From contig NZ_FOWP01000008.1 in assembly GCF_900115475.1 (NCBI RefSeq), positions 62,001-126,000 on the forward strand: a stretch of 64,000 nt of DNA, in the 5' to 3' direction. A program made the translations under genes and the position numbers. Below, piece by piece: positions 24,870-33,097 of this stretch. The stretch is from Ectopseudomonas composti. GTDB lineage: Bacteria; Pseudomonadota; Gammaproteobacteria; Pseudomonadales; Pseudomonadaceae. Each line of letters opens with the position of its first letter. The stretch's first letter is position 1. The notes beneath the pieces were generated by a model, which was not told where the DNA came from, ran no database searches, and worked only from the letters and a program-made list of their open reading frames with translations.

Positions 24870-25897
24870 TCCGTGAAACATTTCGGCCTTGGGGACGACT
24901 AGAGCTATTACTTGACCAGTTAGATGTTGAGCGATGGTCATTTATTGGGGCGGTTTCAACAGAGGATCGTTGCTCTACAGCTTTGGAGATCTTGTCTGAG
25001 CACGGCCCCCAAGAAAAATCTTTAATATTCCGTATTGAAGATGCACCTTCGCGCTTTTATACAGAGGTCGAGCGAAAGACCGGTTTAAAGGAACAGGATT
25101 TCACTAGCCTTGGCGTGTTAGGTTCTGAAATACGAAACCATAAATTATTAGGTCGCCATGGCGGCCCGCTGAATGACGCAATAGAGTTCATAAGTAACCC
25201 CAGCCTTGAGAATCTAATAGTTGACATTTCGAGCTTGCCGAAGAAGTTTTTCTTTTTCATCATAAGAAAAATATTAGAGCAACCTGAACGCTTGAAGAAT
25301 GTGATAGTCACTTACACCGAGCCTGGATCGTACTGCTTTGAATCGCTTGCAGAGAACCCTGAGGCATGGAATCCTCTGCCTGGATTTCTGCCGCCAAGAA
25401 AGGAGCCGGATAACAAGGTTCTTTTTATTGGTCTTGGATTTGAACCGCTTGGGCTTCCAGAGCTATATAGCTCTGGCTTGTTCAGCAGTGCCAAAATACG
25501 CCTACTATTCCCATTTCCTGCAGACCCGACTGGAGTAGCTAGAAATTGGGACTTTGCAAGACTGTTAGAGCCAGTGCCAGGCAATGCCTCTGCAAATATC
25601 GAGCGTGTAGATGCACGGAATGTGCCAGATACATTTGATAAGCTTGTCTCACTTTCTGAACATGGTCAGATATATTCTATACTAGCGCCATTTGGGCCAA
25701 AACCAATGTCATTAGCAATGTGTCTTTTCGCGTCCGCACACAGCACGCGAGAGAACAACCCCAGTGTGTTTTATACTCAACCAACAGTTTACAATCCAAA
25801 TTATTCATCTGGAGTAAAAATAGTTGATGACAGGCCCATGGTTAATGCTTACTGCATAAGACTAAATGGAAATAATCTTTATGCATCGATAAAATGA
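24866..25897 (+). CDS. Third component of the PRTase/ATPase system, unrecognised family
   Basis: A 343-residue soluble protein with no recognised domain. Two Rossmann-like halves are suggested: hydrophobic strands NLIVDISSLPKKFFFF (about 112-127), NVIVTYTEPGSY (about 146-157), KVLFIGLGFEP (near 188), and in the C-terminal half YSILAPFGPKPMSLAMCLF (about 271-289) and FYTQPTVYNPNYSSG (about 302-316). It is coupled to the ATPase by a 4-nt overlap. It could be the effector or a sensor that binds a nucleotide made by the PRTase. I cannot name its function. Confidence 0.6.
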   Translation: MIRETFRPWGRLELLLDQLDVERWSFIGAVSTEDRCSTALEILSEHGPQEKSLIFRIEDAPSRFYTEVERKTGLKEQDFTSLGVLGSEIRNHKLLGRHGGPLNDAIEFISNPSLENLIVDISSLPKKFFFFIIRKILEQPERLKNVIVTYTEPGSYCFESLAENPEAWNPLPGFLPPRKEPDNKVLFIGLGFEPLGLPELYSSGLFSSAKIRLLFPFPADPTGVARNWDFARLLEPVPGNASANIERVDARNVPDTFDKLVSLSEHGQIYSILAPFGPKPMSLAMCLFASAHSTRENNPSVFYTQPTVYNPNYSSGVKIVDDRPMVNAYCIRLNGNNLYASIK

Positions 25898-26271
25898 ATT
25901 TTGGCCCGGACGGCGGCAAAAACTGAGTGCAATACCTGACCTTTCCCGAAACTACGGAGCGATAAAGGGACAGACCACAGTTCCCATACGCGGCGATACA
26001 ACTCCAAGGCGAGATCGGGAAGCGAGATCGGGGACAGACCACGATTACGTCAGGCTGAAGTGCTACTCCAGATGACGGATTCGCTTGCACAACACTGTGC
26101 ATGATCGGTTCAGCGCACACCTGATTGCCGCTATCACCATGGGATGTATGAAATAACCCGTTGCTGCCCCCTGCCACTTAAACACCACATTTTTCCCTGA
26201 ACCTTTGCCCTTATTGCCCGGTCGGCTTTAAGTACCGTCGCGCTCCGCGGCGCCAGCAAAGGATGCGTGTT
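25898..26271. repeat. Intergenic boundary with two GGGACAGACCAC motifs
   Basis: No gene is seen in this interval. GGGACAGACCAC (25967-25978) and GGGGACAGACCAC (26030-26042) lie in the same orientation as the motif at 18745. This marks the right border of the accessory block: from 26270 on the GC-rich chromosomal style returns. Confidence 0.5.
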
Positions 26272-27552
26272 ATGCGAGACCGCACCAGCAGGATCGCCGT
26301 TTCACCGCCGCACCTCGAACAGCTATGGCAGCGTTACCAGCGCGTACGCGCCGCCAGTGAGCGGCTCAGTGAACCGCTGGAGGCTGAAGACTATGTGATC
26401 CAGAGCATGGCGGACGTCAGCCCACCGAAATGGCATCTTGCGCATGTCACCTGGTTCTTCGAGGCTTTCGTGCTGCAGCCCTTTCTGCCGGGTTATCGCC
26501 CGCTGGATGAGCGCTACGACCATCTGTTCAATTCCTACTACAAGACCCACGGCACACCCTTCGAGCGGGCGCGGCGCGGGTTGTTGTCGCGGCCGACGGT
26601 AAGCGAGGTGTACGCCTATCGCAGCCATGTCGATCTGGCCATGGCGCAGTTGCTCCAGTCAGGCAGTGAACTTGCCGACGAGGTGCTGCAGCGGGTCGAG
26701 CTAGGGTTGGAGCACGAGCAGCAGCATCAGGAGCTGCTGCTGATGGATATCAAGCACATCCTGGCGCAGAACCCGTTGCGCCCGGTCTATCGTCACGACC
26801 TCAAGCCGGGCGGCGCAGCCGCAAGCGAGCTGCGCTGGGTCGATTTTCCCGCCGGGCTGCGGCATGTCGGCCATACCGGCGATGGCTTTGCCTTCGACTG
26901 CGAGCGGCCGCAACACCGGGTGCTCGTCGAGGCCTTTCAGCTCGCCAGCCGACCGGTGAGCAATGGTGAGTACCTGCAGTTCATCCGCGATGGCGGTTAT
27001 CGCAGCACGGCGTTGTGGCTGGCAGACGGTTGGGACCATATCCAGCGCGCTGGCTGGCAGGCGCCGCTGTACTGGCTGCGCGAGGGCGATGACTGGCTGG
27101 AACTGACCCTGGGCGGCCCGCGCGAGCTGGATCTGGATGCGCCGGTGTGCCACCTGAGCTACTTCGAGGCCGAGGCCTTCGCCACCTGGGCGCAGGCGCG
27201 TTTGCCGCGCGAAGAAGAATGGGAAGTGGCCGCGCAGGACGAACCGCTATGGGGCAATTTCGTCGAGAACGATCACCTGCAGCCAGTGGCTGCAGGTGCC
27301 GGCGATGGCCTGCAGCAGCTCTACGGCGATGTCTGGGAATGGACAGCCAGCGCCTACCGGCCCTATCCGGGCTTTCGGCCGCTGGGCGGCAGCCTGGGTG
27401 AGTACAACGGCAAGTTCATGTCCGGGCAGATGGTGCTGCGTGGCGGCAGCTGCGCCACGCCTGAAGACCACGTGCGCCCCACCTATCGCAACTTCTTCTA
27501 CCCCACCATGCGCTGGCAGTTCTCCGGCCTGCGCCTGGCCAAGGAGCTCTGA
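26272..27552 (+). CDS. egtB: EgtB-type iron-dependent sulfoxide synthase
   Basis: EgtB couples hercynine (trimethyl-histidine) to a thiol (gamma-glutamylcysteine or cysteine) using O2 and non-haem iron, a step of ergothioneine synthesis. The 426-residue protein has the N-terminal DinB-like domain with iron-ligand motif EHEQQHQELLLMDIKH (near 147-162) and HLAHVTWFFE (near 55), then an FGE-sulfatase domain with YGDVWEWTASAY (near 353) and RGGSCATPEDHVRPTYRNFF (near 390). ATG 26272 has AAAGG 9 nt upstream; ATG 26263 abuts that site and is unlikely. EgtD follows after 2 nt. No egtA, egtC or egtE lies nearby. Confidence 0.88.
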   Translation: MRDRTSRIAVSPPHLEQLWQRYQRVRAASERLSEPLEAEDYVIQSMADVSPPKWHLAHVTWFFEAFVLQPFLPGYRPLDERYDHLFNSYYKTHGTPFERARRGLLSRPTVSEVYAYRSHVDLAMAQLLQSGSELADEVLQRVELGLEHEQQHQELLLMDIKHILAQNPLRPVYRHDLKPGGAAASELRWVDFPAGLRHVGHTGDGFAFDCERPQHRVLVEAFQLASRPVSNGEYLQFIRDGGYRSTALWLADGWDHIQRAGWQAPLYWLREGDDWLELTLGGPRELDLDAPVCHLSYFEAEAFATWAQARLPREEEWEVAAQDEPLWGNFVENDHLQPVAAGAGDGLQQLYGDVWEWTASAYRPYPGFRPLGGSLGEYNGKFMSGQMVLRGGSCATPEDHVRPTYRNFFYPTMRWQFSGLRLAKEL

Positions 27553-27554
27553 GC

Positions 27555-28517
27555 ATGGCATTGGCAATCCGTACCCACGAACAGTCGATCAGCCCGGAAC
27601 TGGAGTCGCTGCGCGAGGAAGCGCTGCGCGGCTTCGCAGCCAGCCCGAAGGCGATGTCACCGAAGTTCTTTTACGATCATCGCGGCTCGCAGCTGTTCGA
27701 GCTGATCTGCCTGCAACCGGAGTACTACCCGACGCGTACCGAGGAAACCATTCTGCGCCTGGCGGCGAGCGATATCGCTGAGCTGGCCGGGCGCAACGCC
27801 AGCCTGGTGGAGCTGGGCAGCGGCGCTAGTCGCAAGATTCGCCTGTTGCTCGAAGCCCTGCGCCCGGCGCGTTACCTGGGTATCGATATCTCCCGTGATT
27901 TTCTCGATATCTGCACACGGCGTCTGGCGGCGGACTATCGCTGGCTGGACGTGCACGCCCTGTGCGCCGACTTCAGCCAATCGTTGAAGCTACCCGCCGA
28001 GGCGCTGGGGCAGCGCCCGCTGGCGTTCTTCCCCGGCTCCAGCATCGGCAATTTCGACCCGGCTGAAGCCCGCGCCTTTTTGCGCAACCTGCATCAGGCA
28101 TTGCCGGCTGGCAGTGGCTTGCTGATCGGCGTGGATCTGGTGAAAGACCGCCAAGTGCTGGAGCGCGCCTACAACGATGCGGCCGGGGTGACTGCGCTGT
28201 TCAACCTCAACTTACTCGAGCGTATTCGCAACGAGCTGCACAGCGATATCGACCCACGCCGCTTCCAGCATCGGGCGTTCTACAACGAAGCCGAGTCGCG
28301 CATCGAGATGCACCTGGTCAGCCGGCAGGCGCAGCGAGTGCGCATCGAGGATCGCGTGTTCGACTTCGCCGCAGGCGAAACCCTGCACACGGAGAATTCC
28401 TACAAATACACGCCCAGCGGTTTTCGGGAGTTGGTGGGTGAATGCGGCTTCGCCTCGGTGGCCATGTGGCGCGACCCCGCGCAGCTGTTCAGCGTGCATT
28501 TTTTGCGGCGGGAGTGA
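27555..28517 (+). CDS. egtD: EgtD histidine N-alpha-methyltransferase
   Basis: This enzyme trimethylates the alpha-amino group of histidine with SAM to give hercynine, the substrate of EgtB encoded 2 nt upstream. The 320-residue length is typical. SPKFFYDHRGSQLFE (near 36) and YYPTRTEE (near 59) are hallmarks of the EgtD family, LVELGSGASRKIRLLL (about 84-99) is the SAM-binding motif, and FFPGSSIGNFDP (near 158) is the conserved substrate-pocket strand. Together the two genes form a minimal egtBD operon. Confidence 0.9.
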   Translation: MALAIRTHEQSISPELESLREEALRGFAASPKAMSPKFFYDHRGSQLFELICLQPEYYPTRTEETILRLAASDIAELAGRNASLVELGSGASRKIRLLLEALRPARYLGIDISRDFLDICTRRLAADYRWLDVHALCADFSQSLKLPAEALGQRPLAFFPGSSIGNFDPAEARAFLRNLHQALPAGSGLLIGVDLVKDRQVLERAYNDAAGVTALFNLNLLERIRNELHSDIDPRRFQHRAFYNEAESRIEMHLVSRQAQRVRIEDRVFDFAAGETLHTENSYKYTPSGFRELVGECGFASVAMWRDPAQLFSVHFLRRE

Positions 28518-28749
28518 GGGGGCTTCGTCAGGGAGAAATGGCGAGCCGTAGCCAGGGGAGGGATAAGCAAATTGCTGTGCGATCTTCTGCCCTCTCCCCC
28601 GGCCCCCACCCTGTGCCCCAGCCCTTCGCAGAGCTCAGGTCGCAACAGCGGGCGAAGCGGTGCTTCGCTGTTTCCGCTGTAGCCCCATGAATGGGAGAGG
28701 GGAGAAAAGCGCGTTCGACACAGGCAGGCGAATGCGCTCGGCTTAGTCC
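28518..28749. repeat. Intergenic repeat-like stretch
   Basis: The segment from about 28589 (CCCTCTCCCCCGGCCCCCAC) to about 28704 (GGGAGAGGGGAG) has the broken-palindrome form of a chromosomal repeat, related to the shorter CCTCTCCC/GGGAGAGG hairpin at 34922-34947. No gene is seen. Confidence 0.45.
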
Positions 28750-28908
28750 TCAGCGTTTGGCGATGATGTACACCGCGTGGACGATGCCGGGGATATAACC
28801 GCATAGGGTGAGCAGGATGTTCAGCCAGAACGCGCCGCCGAAACCGACCTGAAGAAACACGCCCAGCGGCGGCAGCAGGATGGCGATGAGGATACGAATA
28901 AGGTCCAT
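28750..28908 (-). CDS. Pmp3/YqaE-family small membrane peptide
   Basis: A 52-residue proteolipid, MDLIRILIAILLPPLGVFLQ at its start, with two hydrophobic helices and the family signature LPPLGV...LTLCGYIPGIVHAVY. Pmp3-type peptides sit in the plasma membrane and influence membrane potential or stress tolerance. ATG 28908 has AAAGGAG upstream, while the frame extends to 28974 without a site. It stands alone. Confidence 0.9.
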   Translation of the reverse strand: MDLIRILIAILLPPLGVFLQVGFGGAFWLNILLTLCGYIPGIVHAVYIIAKR

Positions 28909-29068
28909 GCGGTACTCCTTTACATTCCATAAGGGGGTACCTGAATAGACTCTGAGCAGCGCCTGGCAGTTCATTCGGGGCGACGAAGACAGCGGTAATA
29001 CTGAGAACCAACCACTGGCGCCGCCAGGGATATGACTTTAGTCTGGCGTCAAGATGGAAGCGCCCAGC

Positions 29069-29704
29069 ATGCCTGAACAATCATTCCAAGAACGCATCAT
29101 CGTCGCCGACGATCATCCGGTTTTCCGCGATGGTTTGTGTCGTATCGCCCAGCGCGTCTTCCCCCAGTCGTGCATTGTCGAAGCGGGTGACATGGATGAA
29201 GTGCTGAGCCTGGCGCACGCTGGCCCGGCGCCGAGCCTGTTCATGCTCGACCTGCTGTTCCCCGGTCAATCGCCGCAGGCCATCAGCGCATTGCGCCAAG
29301 GCTTTGCGCGCAGCTCGATCGTGATCGTGTCGATGGTCGACAACCGCGAGTTGATCGATGAAGTGATGGCGGCAGGTGCAGACGGTTTTATCGGCAAGGC
29401 GACGCCGCCGGATGAAATTGCCGATGCCTTGCTGGCCGTGCGCGCCGGGGAGTTCGTCCTGACCCGGGGCCCCGCTGGAGTACCCGCCTTCGCCGAGGAC
29501 CGTCATCTGCTGGAACAACTGACGCCACGTCAGCAGGAGGTCCTGCTGCTGGTGGTGCGCGGCCTGTCGAACAAGGAAATCGCCCGCGAGCTGGCGATCT
29601 CGCCCTTTACCGTACGCATCCATGTGTCGTCGCTGCTGCGCACGCTGGATGTCAGCACCCGCGCCGCGGCCGCGGCCAAGGGCGCCAAGGCCGGGCTGGT
29701 GTGA
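29069..29704 (+). CDS. LuxR-family response regulator
   Basis: This 211-residue protein has a receiver domain (VADDHPVF near 10-17, phospho-acceptor in FMLDLLF near 55, SMVD near 86, Lys in FIGKATPP near 107) and a C-terminal LuxR HTH ([25 protein letters not shown], about 149-173). It is probably a DNA-binding partner of the hybrid kinase encoded convergently, with only 3 nt between the two stops. The ATG at 29069 is chosen over 29054 for its fit to the family N-terminus. Confidence 0.88.
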   Translation: MPEQSFQERIIVADDHPVFRDGLCRIAQRVFPQSCIVEAGDMDEVLSLAHAGPAPSLFMLDLLFPGQSPQAISALRQGFARSSIVIVSMVDNRELIDEVMAAGADGFIGKATPPDEIADALLAVRAGEFVLTRGPAGVPAFAEDRHLLEQLTPRQQEVLLLVVRGLSNKEIARELAISPFTVRIHVSSLLRTLDVSTRAAAAAKGAKAGLV

Positions 29705-29707
29705 GCA

Positions 29708-31339
29708 TCACGCGGCCTTGAGCTTGAGTTTCAAGGCCACCAACAGCGAACGCAGCTCAGCGGGCTGTACCGGTTTCGACAGAATCGGAATATCGCTGTC
29801 ACCCACCTGTTCCTGCACACGGCGCACGTCGTGCCCGGTCATGATGATCGCCGGCACCTTGCGCCCACTGCTGCGGCGCACGTGCTGGATGCAATCGGCA
29901 CCCGAAGCCTCGGTGCCAAGGTCGAAGTCGGTCACCACCAGATCGAAGTGCGCCGACGCATCGGGCAACGTGTTGAACGTGGCGACTTCACAGCCCCATT
30001 TCTGCAGCAAGGTGGCGGTGGCCAGTAGCACGTTCTGGTCATCCTCGATCAGGCACACGCGCAAGCCATCGAGCATGCGCGGCGTCTGCAGCGCGCTGCG
30101 CTTGGCGGAGGGCACTGCGCTCGGTGCCTCGACGCGTTGCAGACCGTCGATCACCGCCCGCGTACCGCGCTTCTCCACGGAGCGAATGCTCACGTGCATG
30201 TCCATCAGCGCTCCCAGGCGCCTGACGATGGCCAGCCCCAGGCCCATTCCCTCGACATCGCTGTCGCGCTCCTGGCGCACGCGGTAGAACTCCTCGAAGA
30301 CGCTGTCCAGATGGCCGGCGGCAATGCCGCGCCCCTTGTCGTAGACCTCGATGACGACGCCTGGCCCGCGACGGCGGCAGGCGATCAACAGCGGTTTGCC
30401 CGGCGCATACTTCAGGGCATTGGAGAGCAGATTCTGCAGCATGGTGGTGAGCAGCACCGGGTCGGCACGCACATGCAGCGGCGGGCAACGCAGACGCACC
30501 TCGACCCCGGCCCAGCGCGCTGCCTCGGCATTTTGCTGAATGAGCTGCTGCAGCAGGCTGCGCAGCTCCAGCGCTTCCAGTTGCGGCACCACCTTGCCGC
30601 TGTCGAGCGAGTACATATCGAGAATGGTGCGGAACAGGCGTGCGACGCTGTGCAGTGATTTGTCGATGTTCTCCACCAGGCGCTGCTGCTCGCCGTCCAG
30701 GCTGCTATCACGCAGGCAGGCGGTGAACAGGCTGATGGAGTGAATGGGTTGTCGTAGATCGTGGCTGGCCTGGGCGAGAAACTGCGACTTGGCCCTGTTG
30801 GCGGCCTGCTCGGCCTCGGCCGCCTGGCGCGAGCGCTTGAGCAGGGCATGCATGTAGGCCGGCGCCATCAGAGTAGTGAGCAGCAGTGTAAGGATCAGGT
30901 AGGGCTGCGACTGCCAGTACGACGACGTGCTGGCGGTCACCGTCAACGACAGCAGCGCCATGACGGTGGCCAAAAGCAGGTAACCGGAACCGTAGCGCAG
31001 CCCGTAGCCGATGGTGACCCAGATCAGGATCGCATAGACCGGCAGCATGGCCGAGCCGCCAAGCGCCATGGTCACCGTCATACCCGTGTAATCGGTGAAC
31101 ATGGTGAGCAGGCGGCGCCCGCGGTGGTTGCCCGGACGCCGCCTGATATCGAACCAGATCAGCGTGGCGATGGCACTGAAGACACCCATCAGCACGAAGA
31201 TCTTCCAGACCAGTGCCGGGGCGATCTGCCCGAGGAGGTAGAGGATCGCGATGTAGCAGGCCGCGACCGACGTGAAGATCATCCGCACCCCGGCCTGGGC
31301 GCGCTCTGTGTCGTAGGCGGAGTTGGCGCTCCCGGACAT
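29708..31339 (-). CDS. Membrane hybrid sensor histidine kinase
   Basis: This 543-residue protein has about six membrane helices in the first 170 residues, then a HisKA domain with the phospho-acceptor in QASHDLRQPIHSIS (near 190), an HATPase domain (NLLSNALKYAPG and DKGRGIA) and a C-terminal receiver (Asp in LVVTDFDLG, Lys in ILSKPVQPAE). The input is probably sensed through the membrane segment, as no periplasmic domain is visible. Stop codons of this gene and the response regulator face each other 3 nt apart, so they likely form one signalling pair. The upstream extension to 31429 lacks family features; ATG 31339 follows GCAGGG. Confidence 0.88.
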   Translation of the reverse strand: MSGSANSAYDTERAQAGVRMIFTSVAACYIAILYLLGQIAPALVWKIFVLMGVFSAIATLIWFDIRRRPGNHRGRRLLTMFTDYTGMTVTMALGGSAMLPVYAILIWVTIGYGLRYGSGYLLLATVMALLSLTVTASTSSYWQSQPYLILTLLLTTLMAPAYMHALLKRSRQAAEAEQAANRAKSQFLAQASHDLRQPIHSISLFTACLRDSSLDGEQQRLVENIDKSLHSVARLFRTILDMYSLDSGKVVPQLEALELRSLLQQLIQQNAEAARWAGVEVRLRCPPLHVRADPVLLTTMLQNLLSNALKYAPGKPLLIACRRRGPGVVIEVYDKGRGIAAGHLDSVFEEFYRVRQERDSDVEGMGLGLAIVRRLGALMDMHVSIRSVEKRGTRAVIDGLQRVEAPSAVPSAKRSALQTPRMLDGLRVCLIEDDQNVLLATATLLQKWGCEVATFNTLPDASAHFDLVVTDFDLGTEASGADCIQHVRRSSGRKVPAIIMTGHDVRRVQEQVGDSDIPILSKPVQPAELRSLLVALKLKLKAA

Positions 31340-31535
31340 GACGTTTCCCTGCTGACTACAGCTCATGTTGTGGTGTCCGCACCTTAGGCCGGAGCCTGCG
31401 ACCGACGCAAGGAACTGGTTGGCAGGCAAAGAGGCACTAGTACACCCGTACTATTTCTTGCCGGGTCATCCATTCCTAGAATCCGGGCAGCGCCTCGGCA
31501 CTGGGTTGGGGCACGGTCATAGAAGGGAATGTCTG

Positions 31536-31904
31536 ATGAACATCAAAGGAACCCTGGGAGTCCTCATGAGCACCGCCGTGCTGGCCTCGCTGAGCGGGTG
31601 CCTGGCGCAGAACACGCAAACTCAGGGTCTGCAGAATACCCAGCTGGCTAACGACCCCTGCGCGCCGAGCGCGACCAGCAACCTGATCGCCACCGGGCGC
31701 AGCCTGCTGGATATGGCCAACACCGTGCTGGAGACGCAGCAGAGTTTCAACGGCAACACCGCAACCTATGCCAAGCGTATGGAAGTTGCGGAGAACGCGC
31801 AGAAGGTCAACCAGGGCCAGAACGTGCTGAACAACGTCGAAAACCTCGCAGGTGCCAGCCAGCAGCCCTGTGTACCGGCCGCACCTACCAGCGCAGCACG
31901 CTGA
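31536..31904 (+). CDS. Small lipoprotein
   Basis: A 122-residue protein with signal peptide and lipobox LSGC (Cys near 22). The mature part has two further cysteines (near 42 and 112) and a helical, Gln/Asn-rich body. GAAGGGA lies before the ATG. A putative promoter region upstream faces the divergent hybrid kinase gene. Function unknown; the lipid anchor is clear. Confidence 0.75.
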   Translation: MNIKGTLGVLMSTAVLASLSGCLAQNTQTQGLQNTQLANDPCAPSATSNLIATGRSLLDMANTVLETQQSFNGNTATYAKRMEVAENAQKVNQGQNVLNNVENLAGASQQPCVPAAPTSAAR

Positions 31905-31918
31905 TAGATAGACCGCGT

Positions 31919-33016
31919 TCAGAGCCGCACGTCGAACTTGTCCAGCAGCAGTTCGGCCGGTACGTCGGCACTGACCAGTTGATTGCGCCCGCGTTGCTTG
32001 CCGCTGTACAGGCGGCGGTCCGCGGCGCGGTAAAGCTCGGCGGCGCTGCGGCCATCTCTCGGCCAGGCGGCCAGACCGAAGGTGGCCGACAGTTCGATCT
32101 GCTCACCGTCGTACTCCAGCGATTGCTCGGCGATTTGCTTGCGCAGCTTCTCCACCAGCGGGTCGGCGCCAGCACTGTCGGTGTGGCGCAGTAGCAAGCC
32201 GAACTCTTCCCCGCCCAGGCGCCCAAGAAAATCGGTTACGCGCAGACGCTGCTGGAGGATCTGGCAGATGTGCTGCAGCGCCATATCGCCCGCCTCGTGT
32301 CCCCACTGGTCGTTGACCTGTTTGAAATGGTCGACGTCGAGCAGCACCAGTACCAGATGCCCGTTGCTGCGCTCGGCCTCCTGAATGCTGCGCTGTAATG
32401 CGTGCTGGAAGCTGCCGCGACTGGCCGCGCCCGTCAGCGAATCGGTCTGCGCCAGACGCTCCAGCTCCTCGTAAGCCTGCATGCGCAAACCGTCATAGAT
32501 GTGCACGAACACCAGGATCAGCACGCCACACAGGGCAGCGTTGCCCAGGTCGATCAGGCCGAGGGTGTCCAGGTTCAGGTGATTGTCGGCGAAATACAGT
32601 AGAAGCCCGGCAAGCATGAACGGCACGGTGAGCAGGAATGCACGCTGCTTGCCCAGCAGCAGGTAGGCCAGCAGCGGAATCATATACAGCCAGACGAACG
32701 CCGCCGCTGAGGCGTCCGGCATGACGATGATGTAGAGGATGAAGCAGAACGTGGGGATCAGGTACAGGTAGATCCACAGGTACAAACGTCGAGCACGCTC
32801 GATGCGCCAGGCGCCGAACAGCAGCAAGGCGGTGCTCAGCACTTCGAGAATGGCGAAAGGGTAGTTGCCGGCCAACGCCTGCAGCACGGAAAAACCGCCC
32901 AGGGTCAGGCCGGTGGCGAGCAGGATGGTGCGCATCAACGCACGTTTGCCGGACTCGCGCAGCCCTTCGCAGTGCCCCGCTACATCCCTGTGATCGTTAT
33001 AGTCGCCGTCGCCCAT
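31919..33016 (-). CDS. Membrane diguanylate cyclase (GGEEF) with I-site
   Basis: This 365-residue protein has six predicted membrane helices (about 30-195) and a C-terminal GGDEF domain. The active site reads GRLGGEEF, and RVTD five residues before it is a product-inhibition I-site, so c-di-GMP feedback is expected. No periplasmic sensor domain is visible. ATG 33016 is chosen; the frame extends to 33076 without a better site. Confidence 0.88.
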   Translation of the reverse strand: MGDGDYNDHRDVAGHCEGLRESGKRALMRTILLATGLTLGGFSVLQALAGNYPFAILEVLSTALLLFGAWRIERARRLYLWIYLYLIPTFCFILYIIVMPDASAAAFVWLYMIPLLAYLLLGKQRAFLLTVPFMLAGLLLYFADNHLNLDTLGLIDLGNAALCGVLILVFVHIYDGLRMQAYEELERLAQTDSLTGAASRGSFQHALQRSIQEAERSNGHLVLVLLDVDHFKQVNDQWGHEAGDMALQHICQILQQRLRVTDFLGRLGGEEFGLLLRHTDSAGADPLVEKLRKQIAEQSLEYDGEQIELSATFGLAAWPRDGRSAAELYRAADRRLYSGKQRGRNQLVSADVPAELLLDKFDVRL

Positions 33017-33097
33017 ATTATGTCCAGCACCGCCGCCGTCAGTGGTGCGCAGCCCCCGCTGTGCACCATCAGGCAACTATAGACGGCCTTGCCTGTT

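Noticed and set aside
20331..25897. Classical type II restriction-modification system
   Set aside because: A methylase and a controller-like gene are there, but none of the downstream proteins shows a nuclease motif; the PRPP-type loop and ATPase motifs point elsewhere.
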